Shown here in pieces: positions 9,631 through 18,251 of a stretch of DNA of 64,000 nt (within the stretch, counting starts at the first letter, position 1; every line of letters starts with the position of its first letter). The DNA is from Blautia sp. (GTDB lineage Bacteria; Bacillota; Clostridia; Lachnospirales; Lachnospiraceae): contig JAMPAC010000001.1 in assembly GCA_023667395.1 (NCBI GenBank), positions 101,529 through 165,528 of the forward strand, given 5' to 3'. Below the pieces are notes generated by a model. That model did not search any database, had not been told where the DNA came from, and worked only from the letters and a program-made list of their open reading frames with translations. The translations under genes were made by a program, and so were the position numbers.

Positions 9631-10632
9631 TTACATGCTTTTGCAGTTTTCCTTTATTTGTGAGACATTGACCAATTCCTGCAATTTTCTTTCCAATACT
9701 TTCTTATCCGGTAACTGTAATTTATATTCTGATACCAACATTGGCGACATACTCCTGCTCATCGCATATTCCACCACTTCATCATTTTTCGATGCGCATA
9801 ATATTAAGCCAACGCTTGGATTCTCGTGATCCTTTTTCTTCTGTCGGTCAAGCGCTTCCAAATAGAAATCCATCTTTGATACATATTCCGGCCTGAACTT
9901 TCCAATTTTTAATTCGAGAGCCACCAGACACTGCAGACCTCTATGAAAAAACAGCAAATCGATGGCAAAATCTTCTCCGCCAACCTGCACCTTATATTCT
10001 TCATCAACAAAAGTGAAATCTTTTCCCAATTCCAGTATAAAATCTTTCATATTTTTGATTAGTGCCTGTTTAAAATCCTGCTCTTTATAAATTTTTGGCA
10101 TATCCAGAAATTCTACGACATAAGTGTCCATAAACGGATTCTCTTTCAATCCCTTTACAGGCTCTGGCAGTACTTTCTCTTTTGACAACATATATCGCTC
10201 ATAATATGCGCTTTCCATCTGTCTTTCCAATTCTCTTGATGAATAGCTTTCCTTGATGCATAATGTGATATAAAAATGCCTTTCATCCACAGACTTTGCC
10301 TTTGACATAATCGCAAGATGATTTGTCCAGCTGATTTGTGTCAGCAGTGCTGTCACAAATTCATCATTAACATACGTTTCATAAAATTTTTTCATCCTAT
10401 ACAATCCACGCCTGTTAAATCCCTTAATCCCGGGAAACCGTTCCTGTACATATTCGGATATCAAATCAATATATGCATCTCCAAAACTCGCATTTTCAGC
10501 CTCTTTACTCAAAAAAGCCCCTATATTCCAGTACATATTGATAAGTTCTTCATTTACTTTCTTAAATGCGCTGTTCTTTGCCGTTTCAATAATGTCAGTG
10601 ACTTGTGAAAAAGCTGAATTTACTTCTTTCAT
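9631..10632 (-). CDS. DUF1016 / YhcG-family PD-(D/E)XK nuclease
   Basis: A 333-residue protein with an N-terminal DUF1016 helical domain (VNEELINMYWNIGAFLSKE; then RRGLYRMKKFYETY and TALLTQISWTNHLAIM) and a C-terminal PD-(D/E)XK nuclease fold: the Asp of FAIDLLFFHRGLQ and the ELK of LVALELKIGKF. Family members are small nucleases often found in mobile or defence contexts; the exact role is not established. The gene is much AT-richer than its surroundings, which suggests acquisition by transfer. AAAGGCGG precedes the ATG. A 24-base segment from inside the gene recurs upstream of its start (see the repeat entries). Confidence 0.85.
   Translation of the reverse strand: MKEVNSAFSQVTDIIETAKNSAFKKVNEELINMYWNIGAFLSKEAENASFGDAYIDLISEYVQERFPGIKGFNRRGLYRMKKFYETYVNDEFVTALLTQISWTNHLAIMSKAKSVDERHFYITLCIKESYSSRELERQMESAYYERYMLSKEKVLPEPVKGLKENPFMDTYVVEFLDMPKIYKEQDFKQALIKNMKDFILELGKDFTFVDEEYKVQVGGEDFAIDLLFFHRGLQCLVALELKIGKFRPEYVSKMDFYLEALDRQKKKDHENPSVGLILCASKNDEVVEYAMSRSMSPMLVSEYKLQLPDKKVLERKLQELVNVSQIKENCKSM
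10334..10360. repeat. Imperfect palindrome inside the DUF1016 gene, copy 1
   Basis: Reads ATTTGTG, then TCAGCAGTGCTGT, then CACAAAT. The coding strand translates it as VTALLTQI. Its first 24 bases are identical to 10651-10674 in the upstream region. Confidence 0.6.
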
Positions 10633-10650
10633 AAAATAACCGCCTTTTAA

Positions 10651-10674
10651 ATTTGTGTCAGCAGTGCTGTCACA
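10651..10674. repeat. Copy 2 of the same 24-base sequence, upstream of the DUF1016 start
   Basis: Identical over 24 bases to the segment at 10334-10357 and located 19 bases upstream of the start codon at 10632. On the minus strand it would again encode VTALLTQI before a stop, so it may be a scrap of a duplicated gene copy. The alternative is an operator. Confidence 0.55.
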
Positions 10675-10763
10675 TAATTGTAAATCCTTAATTTTATTTT
10701 GTAAAGTTCTGTTTCAGGATTATTCCTAAAAACGGCACACTTCTCCCTTGCTAACCAGAATAT

Positions 10764-11144
10764 TCACTTCATCAACTCATCCGACAGCCGCAGGATCTCG
10801 GGAGCCAGCTTCTCTCGCTTCTTCCTGACCATCCGCACATACACGGGATAAGCGGCGATCACGCCTGCAATCCCGGCCACCCCGATAAAAATACCTGGCA
10901 CAAACCACCGGGCCGCCCACACCATGGTACAGCACATGCCCACGCCCATGATCAAAGTACCTGCTGTCCCGGTCAGCACCGACACCAGAGCAGCCGTTTT
11001 TGTGGCGCTGGCGTCCAGCCTGCGAAGCTGCGCCATCTTATCTTCCGCCTTTTCTGGCGGCGCGTACTTTTCCCTGATGCTTTTGATCTCCTCCTGCTCC
11101 TCTGCGGAATAAGTATAATGAAAAGTCTTACTGTTTCCTTCCAT
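10764..11144 (-). CDS. Small membrane protein with one 'GMC' two-helix unit
   Basis: 126 residues: a charged cytosolic N-terminal half (SAEEQEEIKSIREKYAPPEKAEDK), two membrane helices (TGTAGTLIMGVGMCCTMV and FVPGIFIGVAGIAGVIAAY) and a basic tail. The helix pair has the same G-rich layout with a GMC motif as the protein at 13964-14332. The ATG at 11144 follows AAAGGAGG at good spacing; a GTG start two codons earlier is possible. It is the last gene of the two-component operon and its start overlaps the preceding gene. Function unknown; a role in envelope sensing or as a target of the two-component system is inferred only from position. Confidence 0.65.
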   Translation of the reverse strand: MEGNSKTFHYTYSAEEQEEIKSIREKYAPPEKAEDKMAQLRRLDASATKTAALVSVLTGTAGTLIMGVGMCCTMVWAARWFVPGIFIGVAGIAGVIAAYPVYVRMVRKKREKLAPEILRLSDELMK

Positions 11145-12042
11145 GCCCACATCCTCCTTTCAACTCCCTTGTGGATCGCACGATCATAAAGACCGCCATG
11201 ACAATGACGATGGTGCAGACATTGCCGCCCACCGCAGCAGTCATGTTCCGCCGGAATCCGGAAGCATCCCCGCCGCCAAACTGCATGATCATGGCTGTGG
11301 TCAGCGACAGGATCGATACCATCGCGGCTACCAGATTGACCGCTTTTACTGCGGACAGCACAGGACTGTCTTTCCGATGGAATTTAACTACATTTATGAC
11401 TGCGGTGATCACCATATAAAACGAATACATTGCCATCATATAAATAAGCGCACCGGGGTACTCAAATCCCCGGTTCTGATACACTATGAACATAACGACA
11501 CCCGCCAGCACCTGGTTCATAAAGAGCAGCATGATCCCACACATCCGGTAACTTTTCCATTCCGATACCCGATTCTGCACATTCACCCACCGTACCAGCG
11601 TCAGACGCATGACCGCCAGCAGCATATAGTAAACCGCCAGCGCGATGAACCATGGAGAACGGTAATAAATTCCGAAAACCAGCTTCACGACGATATACAG
11701 CAGGTTGATGAAAAACCCTCTGTAAAGTGAAACCCCCTCGCGGAAACGGATATCCGTCAGATACTTCTCCCCCATCGCGGTAGAACGGAACCTCCTCATA
11801 AGCGCGTGCGTATGAGTGTATTTTTTCACATTTCTTACAAGAGTTTTCACATAAGGCAGCCCTGTGATCGTAATAATGAGGGCATATGCCGAGAAAAGAT
11901 AGGAAGCATACTGCAAAATGGGGTTCGTGATCTCAAATATCGCCACGGCAAGCACAAAACCATAACCAAACAATGCAAACAAAACCGCAGGCAGCGGCGG
12001 CAGGCAGAATATTCCCTTAAGAATCCGTTTCAGTTTTTCCAT
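11128..12042 (-). CDS. Polytopic membrane protein of the two-component operon
   Basis: 304 residues with about eight predicted membrane helices (first GYGFVLAVAIFEI, last CTIVIVMAVFMIV). I do not recognise the family. The start overlaps the end of the histidine kinase gene by 26 bases and is preceded by AGGAG, so translation is probably coupled. Its position directly behind a kinase and response regulator suggests it is regulated with, or signals to, that pair. Confidence 0.7.
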   Translation of the reverse strand: MEKLKRILKGIFCLPPLPAVLFALFGYGFVLAVAIFEITNPILQYASYLFSAYALIITITGLPYVKTLVRNVKKYTHTHALMRRFRSTAMGEKYLTDIRFREGVSLYRGFFINLLYIVVKLVFGIYYRSPWFIALAVYYMLLAVMRLTLVRWVNVQNRVSEWKSYRMCGIMLLFMNQVLAGVVMFIVYQNRGFEYPGALIYMMAMYSFYMVITAVINVVKFHRKDSPVLSAVKAVNLVAAMVSILSLTTAMIMQFGGGDASGFRRNMTAAVGGNVCTIVIVMAVFMIVRSTRELKGGCGHGRKQ

Positions 12043-13117
12043 CCTGTGTTCTCCTGATTTTTACGGTAAAAGTACTTCCTTTTCCCACTTCGCTCCGTAC
12101 GGAAATCTCCCCATGGACAATATCCATCACACGTTTGACCAGGGCAAGACCCAGCCCGTTACCCTGGGTCGCGTGGGATATATCCCCCTGGTAAAATTTC
12201 TCAAAAATATGCCTGCCCGTCTCCTCCGCAATGCCGCAGCCGGTGTCCGAGACGCTTACCACGGCAAGTTCCCCCTCCGTTTTCATCGACAGGGAAACCC
12301 TGCCACGGGATTCCGTAAATTTAAACGCATTAGAAAAGAGATTATTCCAGACCAGGGACAACAGTTCAGCATCCGCTTCAACCAATACCGCTTCTTCCAT
12401 GTCCGTGTCTATCTCGATCTTCTTTTCCTCCCAGATGTTTTCAAAGTCCAAAAGACACTCCGCCAGCTGTTCCCCAAGGTCGTACCGTTTTGCTGCCGGA
12501 TAGATCTGCTGGTTTTCCAGACGGTTCAATTTCAGGATATTGGCGATCAGGGCAGCCTGCCTGCGGGAATACTCTGACACCGCTTTTGTGTACTCCATCC
12601 GCTGCTCTTCGGACAGATCGGGGCTTTGCAGCATCGTACCATAATTCTGTATGACCGCAAGGGGCGTTTTCAGTTCATGGGACACATTGGAAATAAAATC
12701 CAGCCGCAGCGTTTCCACGCTTCCCAGTTCCTCCGCCATGCGGTTAAAATATTCTATGATGATATTAAAGCCATCCTCGCCGTCAAAGCCGTGAAATGGC
12801 GCTATCCTCACAGACAGATCGCCTTTCATCAGCTTTTCGGACGCCGCAATGATGCGCCTCACCGGGCGCTCCACCATGAACCTGCGCCGCAGCGCGTCTA
12901 TGACCGTACACAGCAGGCTTAAGAAAAGCACGTTGCCAAAGGTCAGTATGGCAGCCTGCCTGATATCCTTTTCCCCCAACGTGATGTCCATGGAGCGCTG
13001 CATCATGAACAGGAACAGGATCATGCTGCAGGTGATCACAAACGCAATCAGCAAAAAGAATATGGCATAGTTCTTCAATCCGTATAAGATACGCTGAAGC
13101 CGCGAACGCCCGCTCAT
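12017..13117 (-). CDS. Sensor histidine kinase (HAMP-HisKA-HATPase)
   Basis: 366 residues: two N-terminal membrane helices (about 17-40 and 57-75) with only a short loop between them, a HAMP-like linker (to about 130), a HisKA dimerisation box FISNVSHELKTPLAVIQNY with phospho-acceptor His147, then an HATPase domain with the N box (WNNLFSNAFKF), DTGCGI and GNGLGLALVK. The small extracellular loop suggests sensing within the membrane or through partner proteins. The ATG overlaps the regulator's stop codon (ATGA), so both are made as a pair. Confidence 0.9.
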   Translation of the reverse strand: MSGRSRLQRILYGLKNYAIFFLLIAFVITCSMILFLFMMQRSMDITLGEKDIRQAAILTFGNVLFLSLLCTVIDALRRRFMVERPVRRIIAASEKLMKGDLSVRIAPFHGFDGEDGFNIIIEYFNRMAEELGSVETLRLDFISNVSHELKTPLAVIQNYGTMLQSPDLSEEQRMEYTKAVSEYSRRQAALIANILKLNRLENQQIYPAAKRYDLGEQLAECLLDFENIWEEKKIEIDTDMEEAVLVEADAELLSLVWNNLFSNAFKFTESRGRVSLSMKTEGELAVVSVSDTGCGIAEETGRHIFEKFYQGDISHATQGNGLGLALVKRVMDIVHGEISVRSEVGKGSTFTVKIRRTQDGKTETDS

Positions 13118-13785
13118 TTTATCACCGCCTTGTAACCCAGGCCGTGGACCGTCCTGATCTCAAACTCAGTGCAGTCCTCGAACTTGCCCCGAAGCTTTGT
13201 CATGTAGACATCCACCACCCTGGGCGTCGTATTGGTGTCCACATCCCAGAATTCATCCATAAGCTGCGTCCGCGTGAAAGTCTTGCCGGGGCAGGACAGC
13301 AGCTTATAGAGGATATTGAATTCCCTTGCCGTCAGGGAAATCTCCCGGCCGCCATGGACTGCCGTGCGTTCCTCCATATCCAGCCGCAGGTTCCCAATCT
13401 CCAGCCTGTGGGTATTGGCAATCTTCGCCCGCCGCAGAAGCGCCCCAATCCGCAGCAAAAGTTCGTCAAGGTCAACGGGCTTTACCATATAATCATCAAT
13501 GACGATCCGGTAGCCCTTTTGTTTGGATGCGAGATCATCCCGCGCGGTCATGAAAAGAATGGGAATATCCTCGTTCAGCATCCACACCGTTTGGGCAAAT
13601 TCGTAACCGTCCGCCCCGGGCATCATGATATCGGATATGATCAGGTCAAAGGAATTTCCATACATGGCGTTGTAGCCCTCTGCTGCGCTGGAGCAGCCCA
13701 CCGTCTCGTAACCGTTCCGGTTCAGGAAAGCGCAGACGGTATGGTTGATCCCTTTATCATCCTCCACCACCAATATCTTGAACAT
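13114..13785 (-). CDS. OmpR/PhoB-type response regulator
   Basis: 223 residues. The N-terminal receiver domain has the acidic pair ED9-D10 region, the phospho-acceptor Asp52 (SDIMMPGADGYEF), the conserved Thr of FMTARDD and the Lys of YMVKPVDLDELL. The C-terminal winged-helix DNA-binding domain contains SLTAREFNILYKLLS and VDVYMTKLRGKFED. It should be phosphorylated by the kinase encoded next and control transcription. Its leader carries a repeat A element beginning directly after a TATAAT box, so expression may be affected by that structure. Confidence 0.92.
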   Translation of the reverse strand: MFKILVVEDDKGINHTVCAFLNRNGYETVGCSSAAEGYNAMYGNSFDLIISDIMMPGADGYEFAQTVWMLNEDIPILFMTARDDLASKQKGYRIVIDDYMVKPVDLDELLLRIGALLRRAKIANTHRLEIGNLRLDMEERTAVHGGREISLTAREFNILYKLLSCPGKTFTRTQLMDEFWDVDTNTTPRVVDVYMTKLRGKFEDCTEFEIRTVHGLGYKAVIK

Positions 13786-13804
13786 ATGGCATACCTCCTG
13801 TGTC

Positions 13805-13914
13805 CTATTCCTGCGGAATCGCTTCGCTCGTCAAACGCCCAAAGAAGCACCTGCTTGCGCAAGCGCCACAGTTGCTTCTTTGAGCGCTTGACTCTGCCCT
13901 GTACGGACATTATA
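13805..13914 (-). repeat. Repeat family A leader element, copy 1 (upstream of the response regulator)
   Basis: On the minus strand it runs TATAATGTCCGTACAGGGC, AGAGTCAAGCGC and onward through a long hairpin whose arms contain AAGAAGCA and TGCTTCTTTG, then TTTGACGAGCGAAGCG. The order and sequence match copy 2 at 60161-60322. The TATAAT (13909-13914) is the likely -10 box of the two-component operon, so the hairpin would form the start of the mRNA. I did not find a convincing -35 box. Confidence 0.75.
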
Positions 13915-13963
13915 ACACCCAAATGTTAAAGTTTTGTTTCTGTTTTGGATTTTTGTAAGATTT

Positions 13964-14332
13964 TTACTGCAAGCCTCTGATATATGGAATCAGGCACAGT
14001 AGAACCACAATTCCCACAATACCGATGATAATGCCCAGAGCCATATTGCCTCCCACCATGACCAGACACATCCCCACGCCAAAAAGCAGCGCGCCCACAA
14101 TGCCAATCAGGGTTCCGCCGATGGTCTTGCCGGAGAGTTTAATGGGAGCCTTGTTCTCCATCTTACGCCACACCATTACCATGACCAGCAATACCGCCAT
14201 GCCGGCCACTCCCATGATGATCCCCTGGCTGCGTGCATTCCACTCCTCCACCAGCGCCATGCACATGCCAAGCGCAAACAGGATACCGCCAACGGTCCCT
14301 AAAATGGTTGCTACAAAGGTACTCTTTTTCAT
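13964..14332 (-). CDS. Four-helix membrane protein made of two 'GMC' two-helix units
   Basis: 122 residues, almost all membrane helices. It is an internal duplication: GTVGGILFALGMCMALV plus GIIMGVAGMAVLLVMVMV, then GIVGALLFGVGMCLVMV plus GIIIGIVGIVVLLCLIPY. The protein at 10764-11144 has one copy of the same unit. AAAGGACGG lies upstream of the ATG. It lies just upstream of the two-component operon on the same strand and may be functionally linked to it. No function can be assigned. Confidence 0.7.
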   Translation of the reverse strand: MKKSTFVATILGTVGGILFALGMCMALVEEWNARSQGIIMGVAGMAVLLVMVMVWRKMENKAPIKLSGKTIGGTLIGIVGALLFGVGMCLVMVGGNMALGIIIGIVGIVVLLCLIPYIRGLQ

Positions 14333-14573
14333 AAACTGATACCGTCCTTTCAGATTTGATTAGGTGATCTTGTTGATGAATAGAGAGTACCTTTGTTTTG
14401 TTTATTTGATGTTTGGGTTTTGTTTCGGAAATGTTAATTTCTAACTTTTCCAATTCTTCCCGATCCATACTCCATACATTGCATATGCCACCAATCCCTA
14501 AATCTTTGCACATTAAAGCGATGCCTTTAATCTGGCCGACTAATTCGCTTTCGGCTTGTGTCAAGTCATACAT
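14163..14573 (-). pseudogene. Small ORF with lost 3' end
   Basis: The first 45-60 codons (MYDLTQAESELVGQIKGIAL and so on) look like real protein sequence and follow the DUF4160 gene closely on the same strand, as the third member of a small cassette. From about 14340 the frame runs out of phase through the GMC membrane protein gene, so the native end and stop seem to be lost. I do not recognise the family. Confidence 0.4.
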
Positions 14574-14585
14574 AAAAATCCTGAT

Positions 14586-14864
14586 TTAACAAAAATACCT
14601 GATCTCCCCAAACTGCGCATACCATCTGTTAATTATGATACTACTATTCGCTTCGATCATCCTTATCAAATTTCTTAATGTATTCTGTGGAATCTGTGCG
14701 GCATTATTACAAAGCAAAGCTTTTCCAGAACTTGTTATCCAGACCTTGGTTCCATTAGCTGTCGCCCTGCCCTCTGCAATATGTACATGCACTGGCTCAA
14801 GCGGATCATTCTCGTTAGACCAAAAGTAAACTATATACGAACCAATCCTAAAAATTTGCGGCAT
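14586..14864 (-). CDS. DUF4160 domain protein
   Basis: 92 residues with the DUF4160 pattern: IFRIGSYIVYFWSNEN, then PVHVHIAEGRA and KVWI, and a C-terminal helix ending in the INRWYAQFGEI segment. DUF4160 proteins usually sit beside a small partner and are suspected, not proven, to form toxin-antitoxin-like pairs. It overlaps the preceding gene by 17 bases and is AT-rich, in keeping with a mobile cassette. Confidence 0.75.
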   Translation of the reverse strand: MPQIFRIGSYIVYFWSNENDPLEPVHVHIAEGRATANGTKVWITSSGKALLCNNAAQIPQNTLRNLIRMIEANSSIIINRWYAQFGEIRYFC

Positions 14865-15120
14865 TTAACACGCCTCCTACTTGAGAAAATTCCAATATCA
14901 AATGAGCATTATTACGCACTAATTGTTTAAAATATTTCATCTCATCATCTGAATAGCCACAAACATTCTCCCATAAATACTCAGGAAGATAGCAGGTCGC
15001 ATTATGAAAACCATCCTTTAAATCAGGCGTTTCTATATATACTTTAACCCTTCCATCCGATAACATCTCCGAATGTGTAATCTCTGTATCATCATTAAGT
15101 GACAAAAATGGATACATCAT
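14848..15120 (-). CDS. Small protein paired with DUF4160
   Basis: 90 residues from an ATG that follows TTGGAGG at good spacing; an upstream GTG would add ten residues. Contains a beta-rich N-terminal part (SDGRVKVYIETPDLKDGFHN) and a helical C-terminal part (DEMKYFKQLVRNNAHLILEF). I infer it is the partner of the overlapping DUF4160 gene, in the manner of DUF2442-like partners, but I do not recognise the family with certainty. Confidence 0.55.
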   Translation of the reverse strand: MMYPFLSLNDDTEITHSEMLSDGRVKVYIETPDLKDGFHNATCYLPEYLWENVCGYSDDEMKYFKQLVRNNAHLILEFSQVGGVLNAANF

Positions 15121-15178
15121 ATTTCCAACCTCCAATTCATAACCACACACACTTATAGTTTTAGCAAAACCTCGTCAA

Positions 15179-15343
15179 TCAATCAAACAATATCTCCTCC
15201 ACCGTCACAAAGATATACCCCAGCAGTTCGTCTATCGTTTTCAGGGCCGCCCGCCATCTGCCAGTTCCCCTGGAGTATGAGCAGCGGCTTCCCATGGCAG
15301 GCTGCCCTTCCGCAAAAAATGATTTTACCATATCCCTATTCAT
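15179..15343 (-). CDS. 54-residue ORF coupled to the decayed methyltransferase
   Basis: The ATG overlaps the stop of the methyltransferase remnant (ATGA) behind GGAGG. The product begins MNRDMVKSFFAEGQPAMGS and ends GYIFVTVEEILFD. It may be the stub of the gene that originally followed the methyltransferase, joined to another fragment. No function assigned. Confidence 0.35.
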   Translation of the reverse strand: MNRDMVKSFFAEGQPAMGSRCSYSRGTGRWRAALKTIDELLGYIFVTVEEILFD

Positions 15344-16417
15344 CCCTCCAAGATCTCATTCACGACCCACTCCGTTTCATCCCCGCAAATATTACGGATT
15401 TTTACTCTCAGCGGTTTCTCCCTGCTGCATATTCTTGCATCCCAAAAATCCTTCGTTCTGACACCATTTATTATGACATATCCATTCCTGTCAATCTTAA
15501 TTTCACTGTCAGAATGCCACTCGCCTTCAGGTGCAGTGCAGTCAAGACTCAAAAACTCAATCAGTTCCAACCCCTCCTCGCTGATTTCAATTGGTTTATA
15601 TGGCTTTTTACCAGAGGAATTGAGGAATGCCTTTTGATTAAATTCCAGGATTTTCTGTATCACGCGGTCGCTGACAAACCTGTCTATGGTAACGGCATAC
15701 CCGCCCGGTCGAATCCCCTGTCGGATTCGATTCCCGCTGCACTCGTCAACCGGACACACAAGCGCATCCGCCTGGCTCATTGCCTGCGGAAACAGATCCT
15801 CCTGTATCGGCTTACAGTGAAACTCTGCGTAATCCCCGACCACCACATCATCCAAAATACTTTTCAGATCACGCAGTTCTATCTCAACCGCCGTACTGTC
15901 ATCATTTTTGATAAATTCTTTGATTTCTTCCCCGTCAGCCAGGTCAATATAATATACAATCACTTTAGCTACATTGCTTTCCAACTCCGAGATTGCCTGA
16001 TGGATAATGCGGTTCATCTGAATATCCAGCAGCTTTGATGCGCTGTCCTCCAAATTGGGAATATACACGGGAATGGAGCCAATCTTGCTGTCAGAGATTG
16101 AACCTGCCCAAAAGGAATCCAATGCATCATCTTGCTTCAACCCCGGAATCATAGATTTTATTTTATCCATTGTTTGCACGGGATTTCGATAAATCTGTAC
16201 CCCGTCTTTTATCTCAAACACATCGAACTGCGCTTTATTCGCAATAAGGCGGTCGCGCCACTGCCGCCAAAAAAAGTCTGCAACCATCATATTTTGATTT
16301 GAGGATGCATTCCCTCCAATTCATCCAGCTAAACTTTGGAACGGATACCCCCTGTCCTGGTAATATGCAGTCTGCCTTCCTGATCCATCTTCTGCATTGT
16401 TTCAATCGGCATACGCC
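15340..16417 (-). pseudogene. Site-specific DNA methyltransferase remnant
   Basis: The longest open part (16290-15340, 316 codons) matches the C-terminal region of clostridial DNA methyltransferases of the N6_N4 type: DVFEIKDGVQIYRNPVQTMD early and GLELIEFLSLDCTAPEGEW, then IKIDRNGYVIINGVRTKDFW, near the end. Upstream, short pieces in other frames read RMPIETMQKMDQEGRLHITR and, at about 16275, VADFF followed by GGSGATA, which is the SAM-binding motif region. Stops, a shift in a T7 run and large deletions separate these pieces, and no catalytic DPPY-type motif remains. This is a dead gene and evidence of a lost modification system. Confidence 0.75.
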
Positions 16418-16504
16418 ATAAGAGCCAAATAAATATATTTCTTTCACTTTATATTTTTGAGCGATTGGTTTAACCATATCTTCAATATCCTTAATTGTGA
16501 ATAC
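16415..16504 (-). pseudogene. MNT-type nucleotidyltransferase fragment
   Basis: About 30 codons (FTIKDIEDMVKPIAQKYKVK then EIYLFGSYG) match the start of minimal nucleotidyltransferases, up to the GSY/GSF catalytic motif. It is fused at its break to the methyltransferase remnant. Such proteins are usually antitoxins paired with HEPN toxins; none is present here. Confidence 0.6.
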
Positions 16505-16547
16505 GCCATTATTTATATCATCATTTCCTTTCTTTTGATGATAAATA

Positions 16548-18245
16548 CTACCCGATCAGGCACTTTTTCCCCTCAAAAGCGAAACCATATTTTCTGATAT
16601 TCCCCGGTAAAATGCCATCCGCGATCAATTCCGTCTCATACCGTTTTTCCTCAATCTGGGCAAGGGCGTTTGCAACGGTATCTTCCAACGCGGTCTCGCT
16701 ATCGTCTTTATCCAGAACTTTGAACTCAAAAATAAACGCTTTCCCTTTCTTATCAAGGGGTTCCATCATAACGTCATATCTGCCATATCCGCTCTCACGG
16801 TTCGATCTTATTTTATATCTGTCCGCCAGATCCACTGCCATCCCCAGCACAAATCCATGATAAAAGCGTTCCGGCTCTGTTTCCTGCGACGGCTTACTGC
16901 CGCTGTCAAAGGAACTGAAGATGCTGACTGCCACCTTATTCATAAAAATGTTCATCTTTTTCACATTATCGTCGAGCAGCGCCCTGATAAACTCGTTATA
17001 TACATCCGCCGTATTCCTGAACCAGCCGCGTATCATTTTGGCAAACATGCTTTCCACTTCCCTGTTTGTCAGGCTCAAAGTATAATTTTTTTTCAGGAAC
17101 CTCCCTGTTCTTTCCAGGCGCACCACCCTGAGATATCCTGTGGCCAGCAATAAACTCCAGATGGCATTTTCATCATCGTCAAGCTGATCAAAAACAATCT
17201 GCTCGTCAATTTCCACATCAATATTTCCGCCCTGCATCAACAGTTCCATATTCTTTTTCAACTTGGAGGAGCCTGTCCTGACCAGGGAATTGACAAGCCC
17301 GTTTCCGCTGCTGTCCGCCCAGTAAGTATCGTATTCGCCGCTCCTGCTGATAAAATTAGCAATGGACCAGGGATTATAAATATCCCCGATCTTTCCAAAT
17401 GTAAAACCGTCATACCAGTCCCTGACGCCCTGTTTCTCCCCGCCCAGCCCCGTTTCATCCAGTGCGGTAAACACTTCCTTCTCTGTAAAACCAAAATATT
17501 GTGCATACTTTTCAGAAGTGGTCGTGACCACTTCCAGATTGTTCAGGTCAGAGAAGATGCTCTCCCTGGAAATCCTGGTAATGCCTGTAATCAGGCCCCT
17601 CTGCAGATACGGATTCGTTTTAAAGACCGCGTTGAAAAAGCTTCGGAAAAATCGGACCGCTTCGTCCCAGTAACCGGACAGCCATGCTTCCTGCATCGGA
17701 GTGTCGTATTCATCAAGCAAGATGATGACATTCGTATCATAGTACCTGTTCAGGAAGCCCGCCAGCGTATTAATGGCATCAGCCGCCACGGCGCTTTCCA
17801 TTTCAGGCTTTATGCTTTCAAAATATTCTGTTTCATTCCGGTCAAGAATCCCACTGTCCAGAAGAAAACGATTCTGCCTGTACACATCGGAAATAATCTT
17901 CTTTATGGCATAATCCATTCCCTCGTAATCCGCCGATTTTACCTTTGCAAAACTCAAAAAGATCACGGGATATGCGCCCTGCAGCCGCCTGTAGTACTCA
18001 TCCTCCCATATGGAAAATCGCTCAAACAGATCTGCCCTTCCCGCATATTGATTGGAAAAGAAACACTCCAGCATACTCAGGTTCAGTGTCTTTCCAAAAC
18101 GCCGGGGACGGGTGATGAGTGTGACATCAGCGCCGTTCTGCCACCACTCCCTGATCAGGCCGGTCTTATCTATATAAAACGATCTTCTCGCACAGATTTT
18201 TTCAAAACTCTGCACGCCAATATCCACCGTCACTCCATGCCCCAT
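16548..18245 (-). CDS. AAA-ATPase-like / PD-(D/E)XK nuclease family protein
   Basis: 566 residues. The N-terminal AAA-ATPase-like domain has VGVQSFEKICARRSFYIDKT, a P-loop-like TRPRRFGKTLNLSML and a Walker B-like VIILLDEYDTPM. The C-terminal PDDEXK_9-type nuclease domain has YGRYDVMMEP and AFIFEFKVLD. The family is greatly expanded in gut Clostridia and Bacteroidetes; its role is unknown and mobile-element or defence functions have been suggested. The ATG at 18245 is chosen because GGAGG, supplied by a repeat B fragment, lies just upstream; a longer frame starts eight codons earlier. A paralogue lies at 40176-41888. Confidence 0.85.
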   Translation of the reverse strand: MGHGVTVDIGVQSFEKICARRSFYIDKTGLIREWWQNGADVTLITRPRRFGKTLNLSMLECFFSNQYAGRADLFERFSIWEDEYYRRLQGAYPVIFLSFAKVKSADYEGMDYAIKKIISDVYRQNRFLLDSGILDRNETEYFESIKPEMESAVAADAINTLAGFLNRYYDTNVIILLDEYDTPMQEAWLSGYWDEAVRFFRSFFNAVFKTNPYLQRGLITGITRISRESIFSDLNNLEVVTTTSEKYAQYFGFTEKEVFTALDETGLGGEKQGVRDWYDGFTFGKIGDIYNPWSIANFISRSGEYDTYWADSSGNGLVNSLVRTGSSKLKKNMELLMQGGNIDVEIDEQIVFDQLDDDENAIWSLLLATGYLRVVRLERTGRFLKKNYTLSLTNREVESMFAKMIRGWFRNTADVYNEFIRALLDDNVKKMNIFMNKVAVSIFSSFDSGSKPSQETEPERFYHGFVLGMAVDLADRYKIRSNRESGYGRYDVMMEPLDKKGKAFIFEFKVLDKDDSETALEDTVANALAQIEEKRYETELIADGILPGNIRKYGFAFEGKKCLIG

Positions 18246-18251
18246 AGCGCT

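Noticed and set aside
13722..13922. Short ORFs with LLWAFDERS peptides at 13.8 and 60.2 kb
   Set aside because: They are translations of the repeat A hairpin arms; peptide similarity between the two copies follows from DNA similarity and pairing, and there is no consistent ribosome site.
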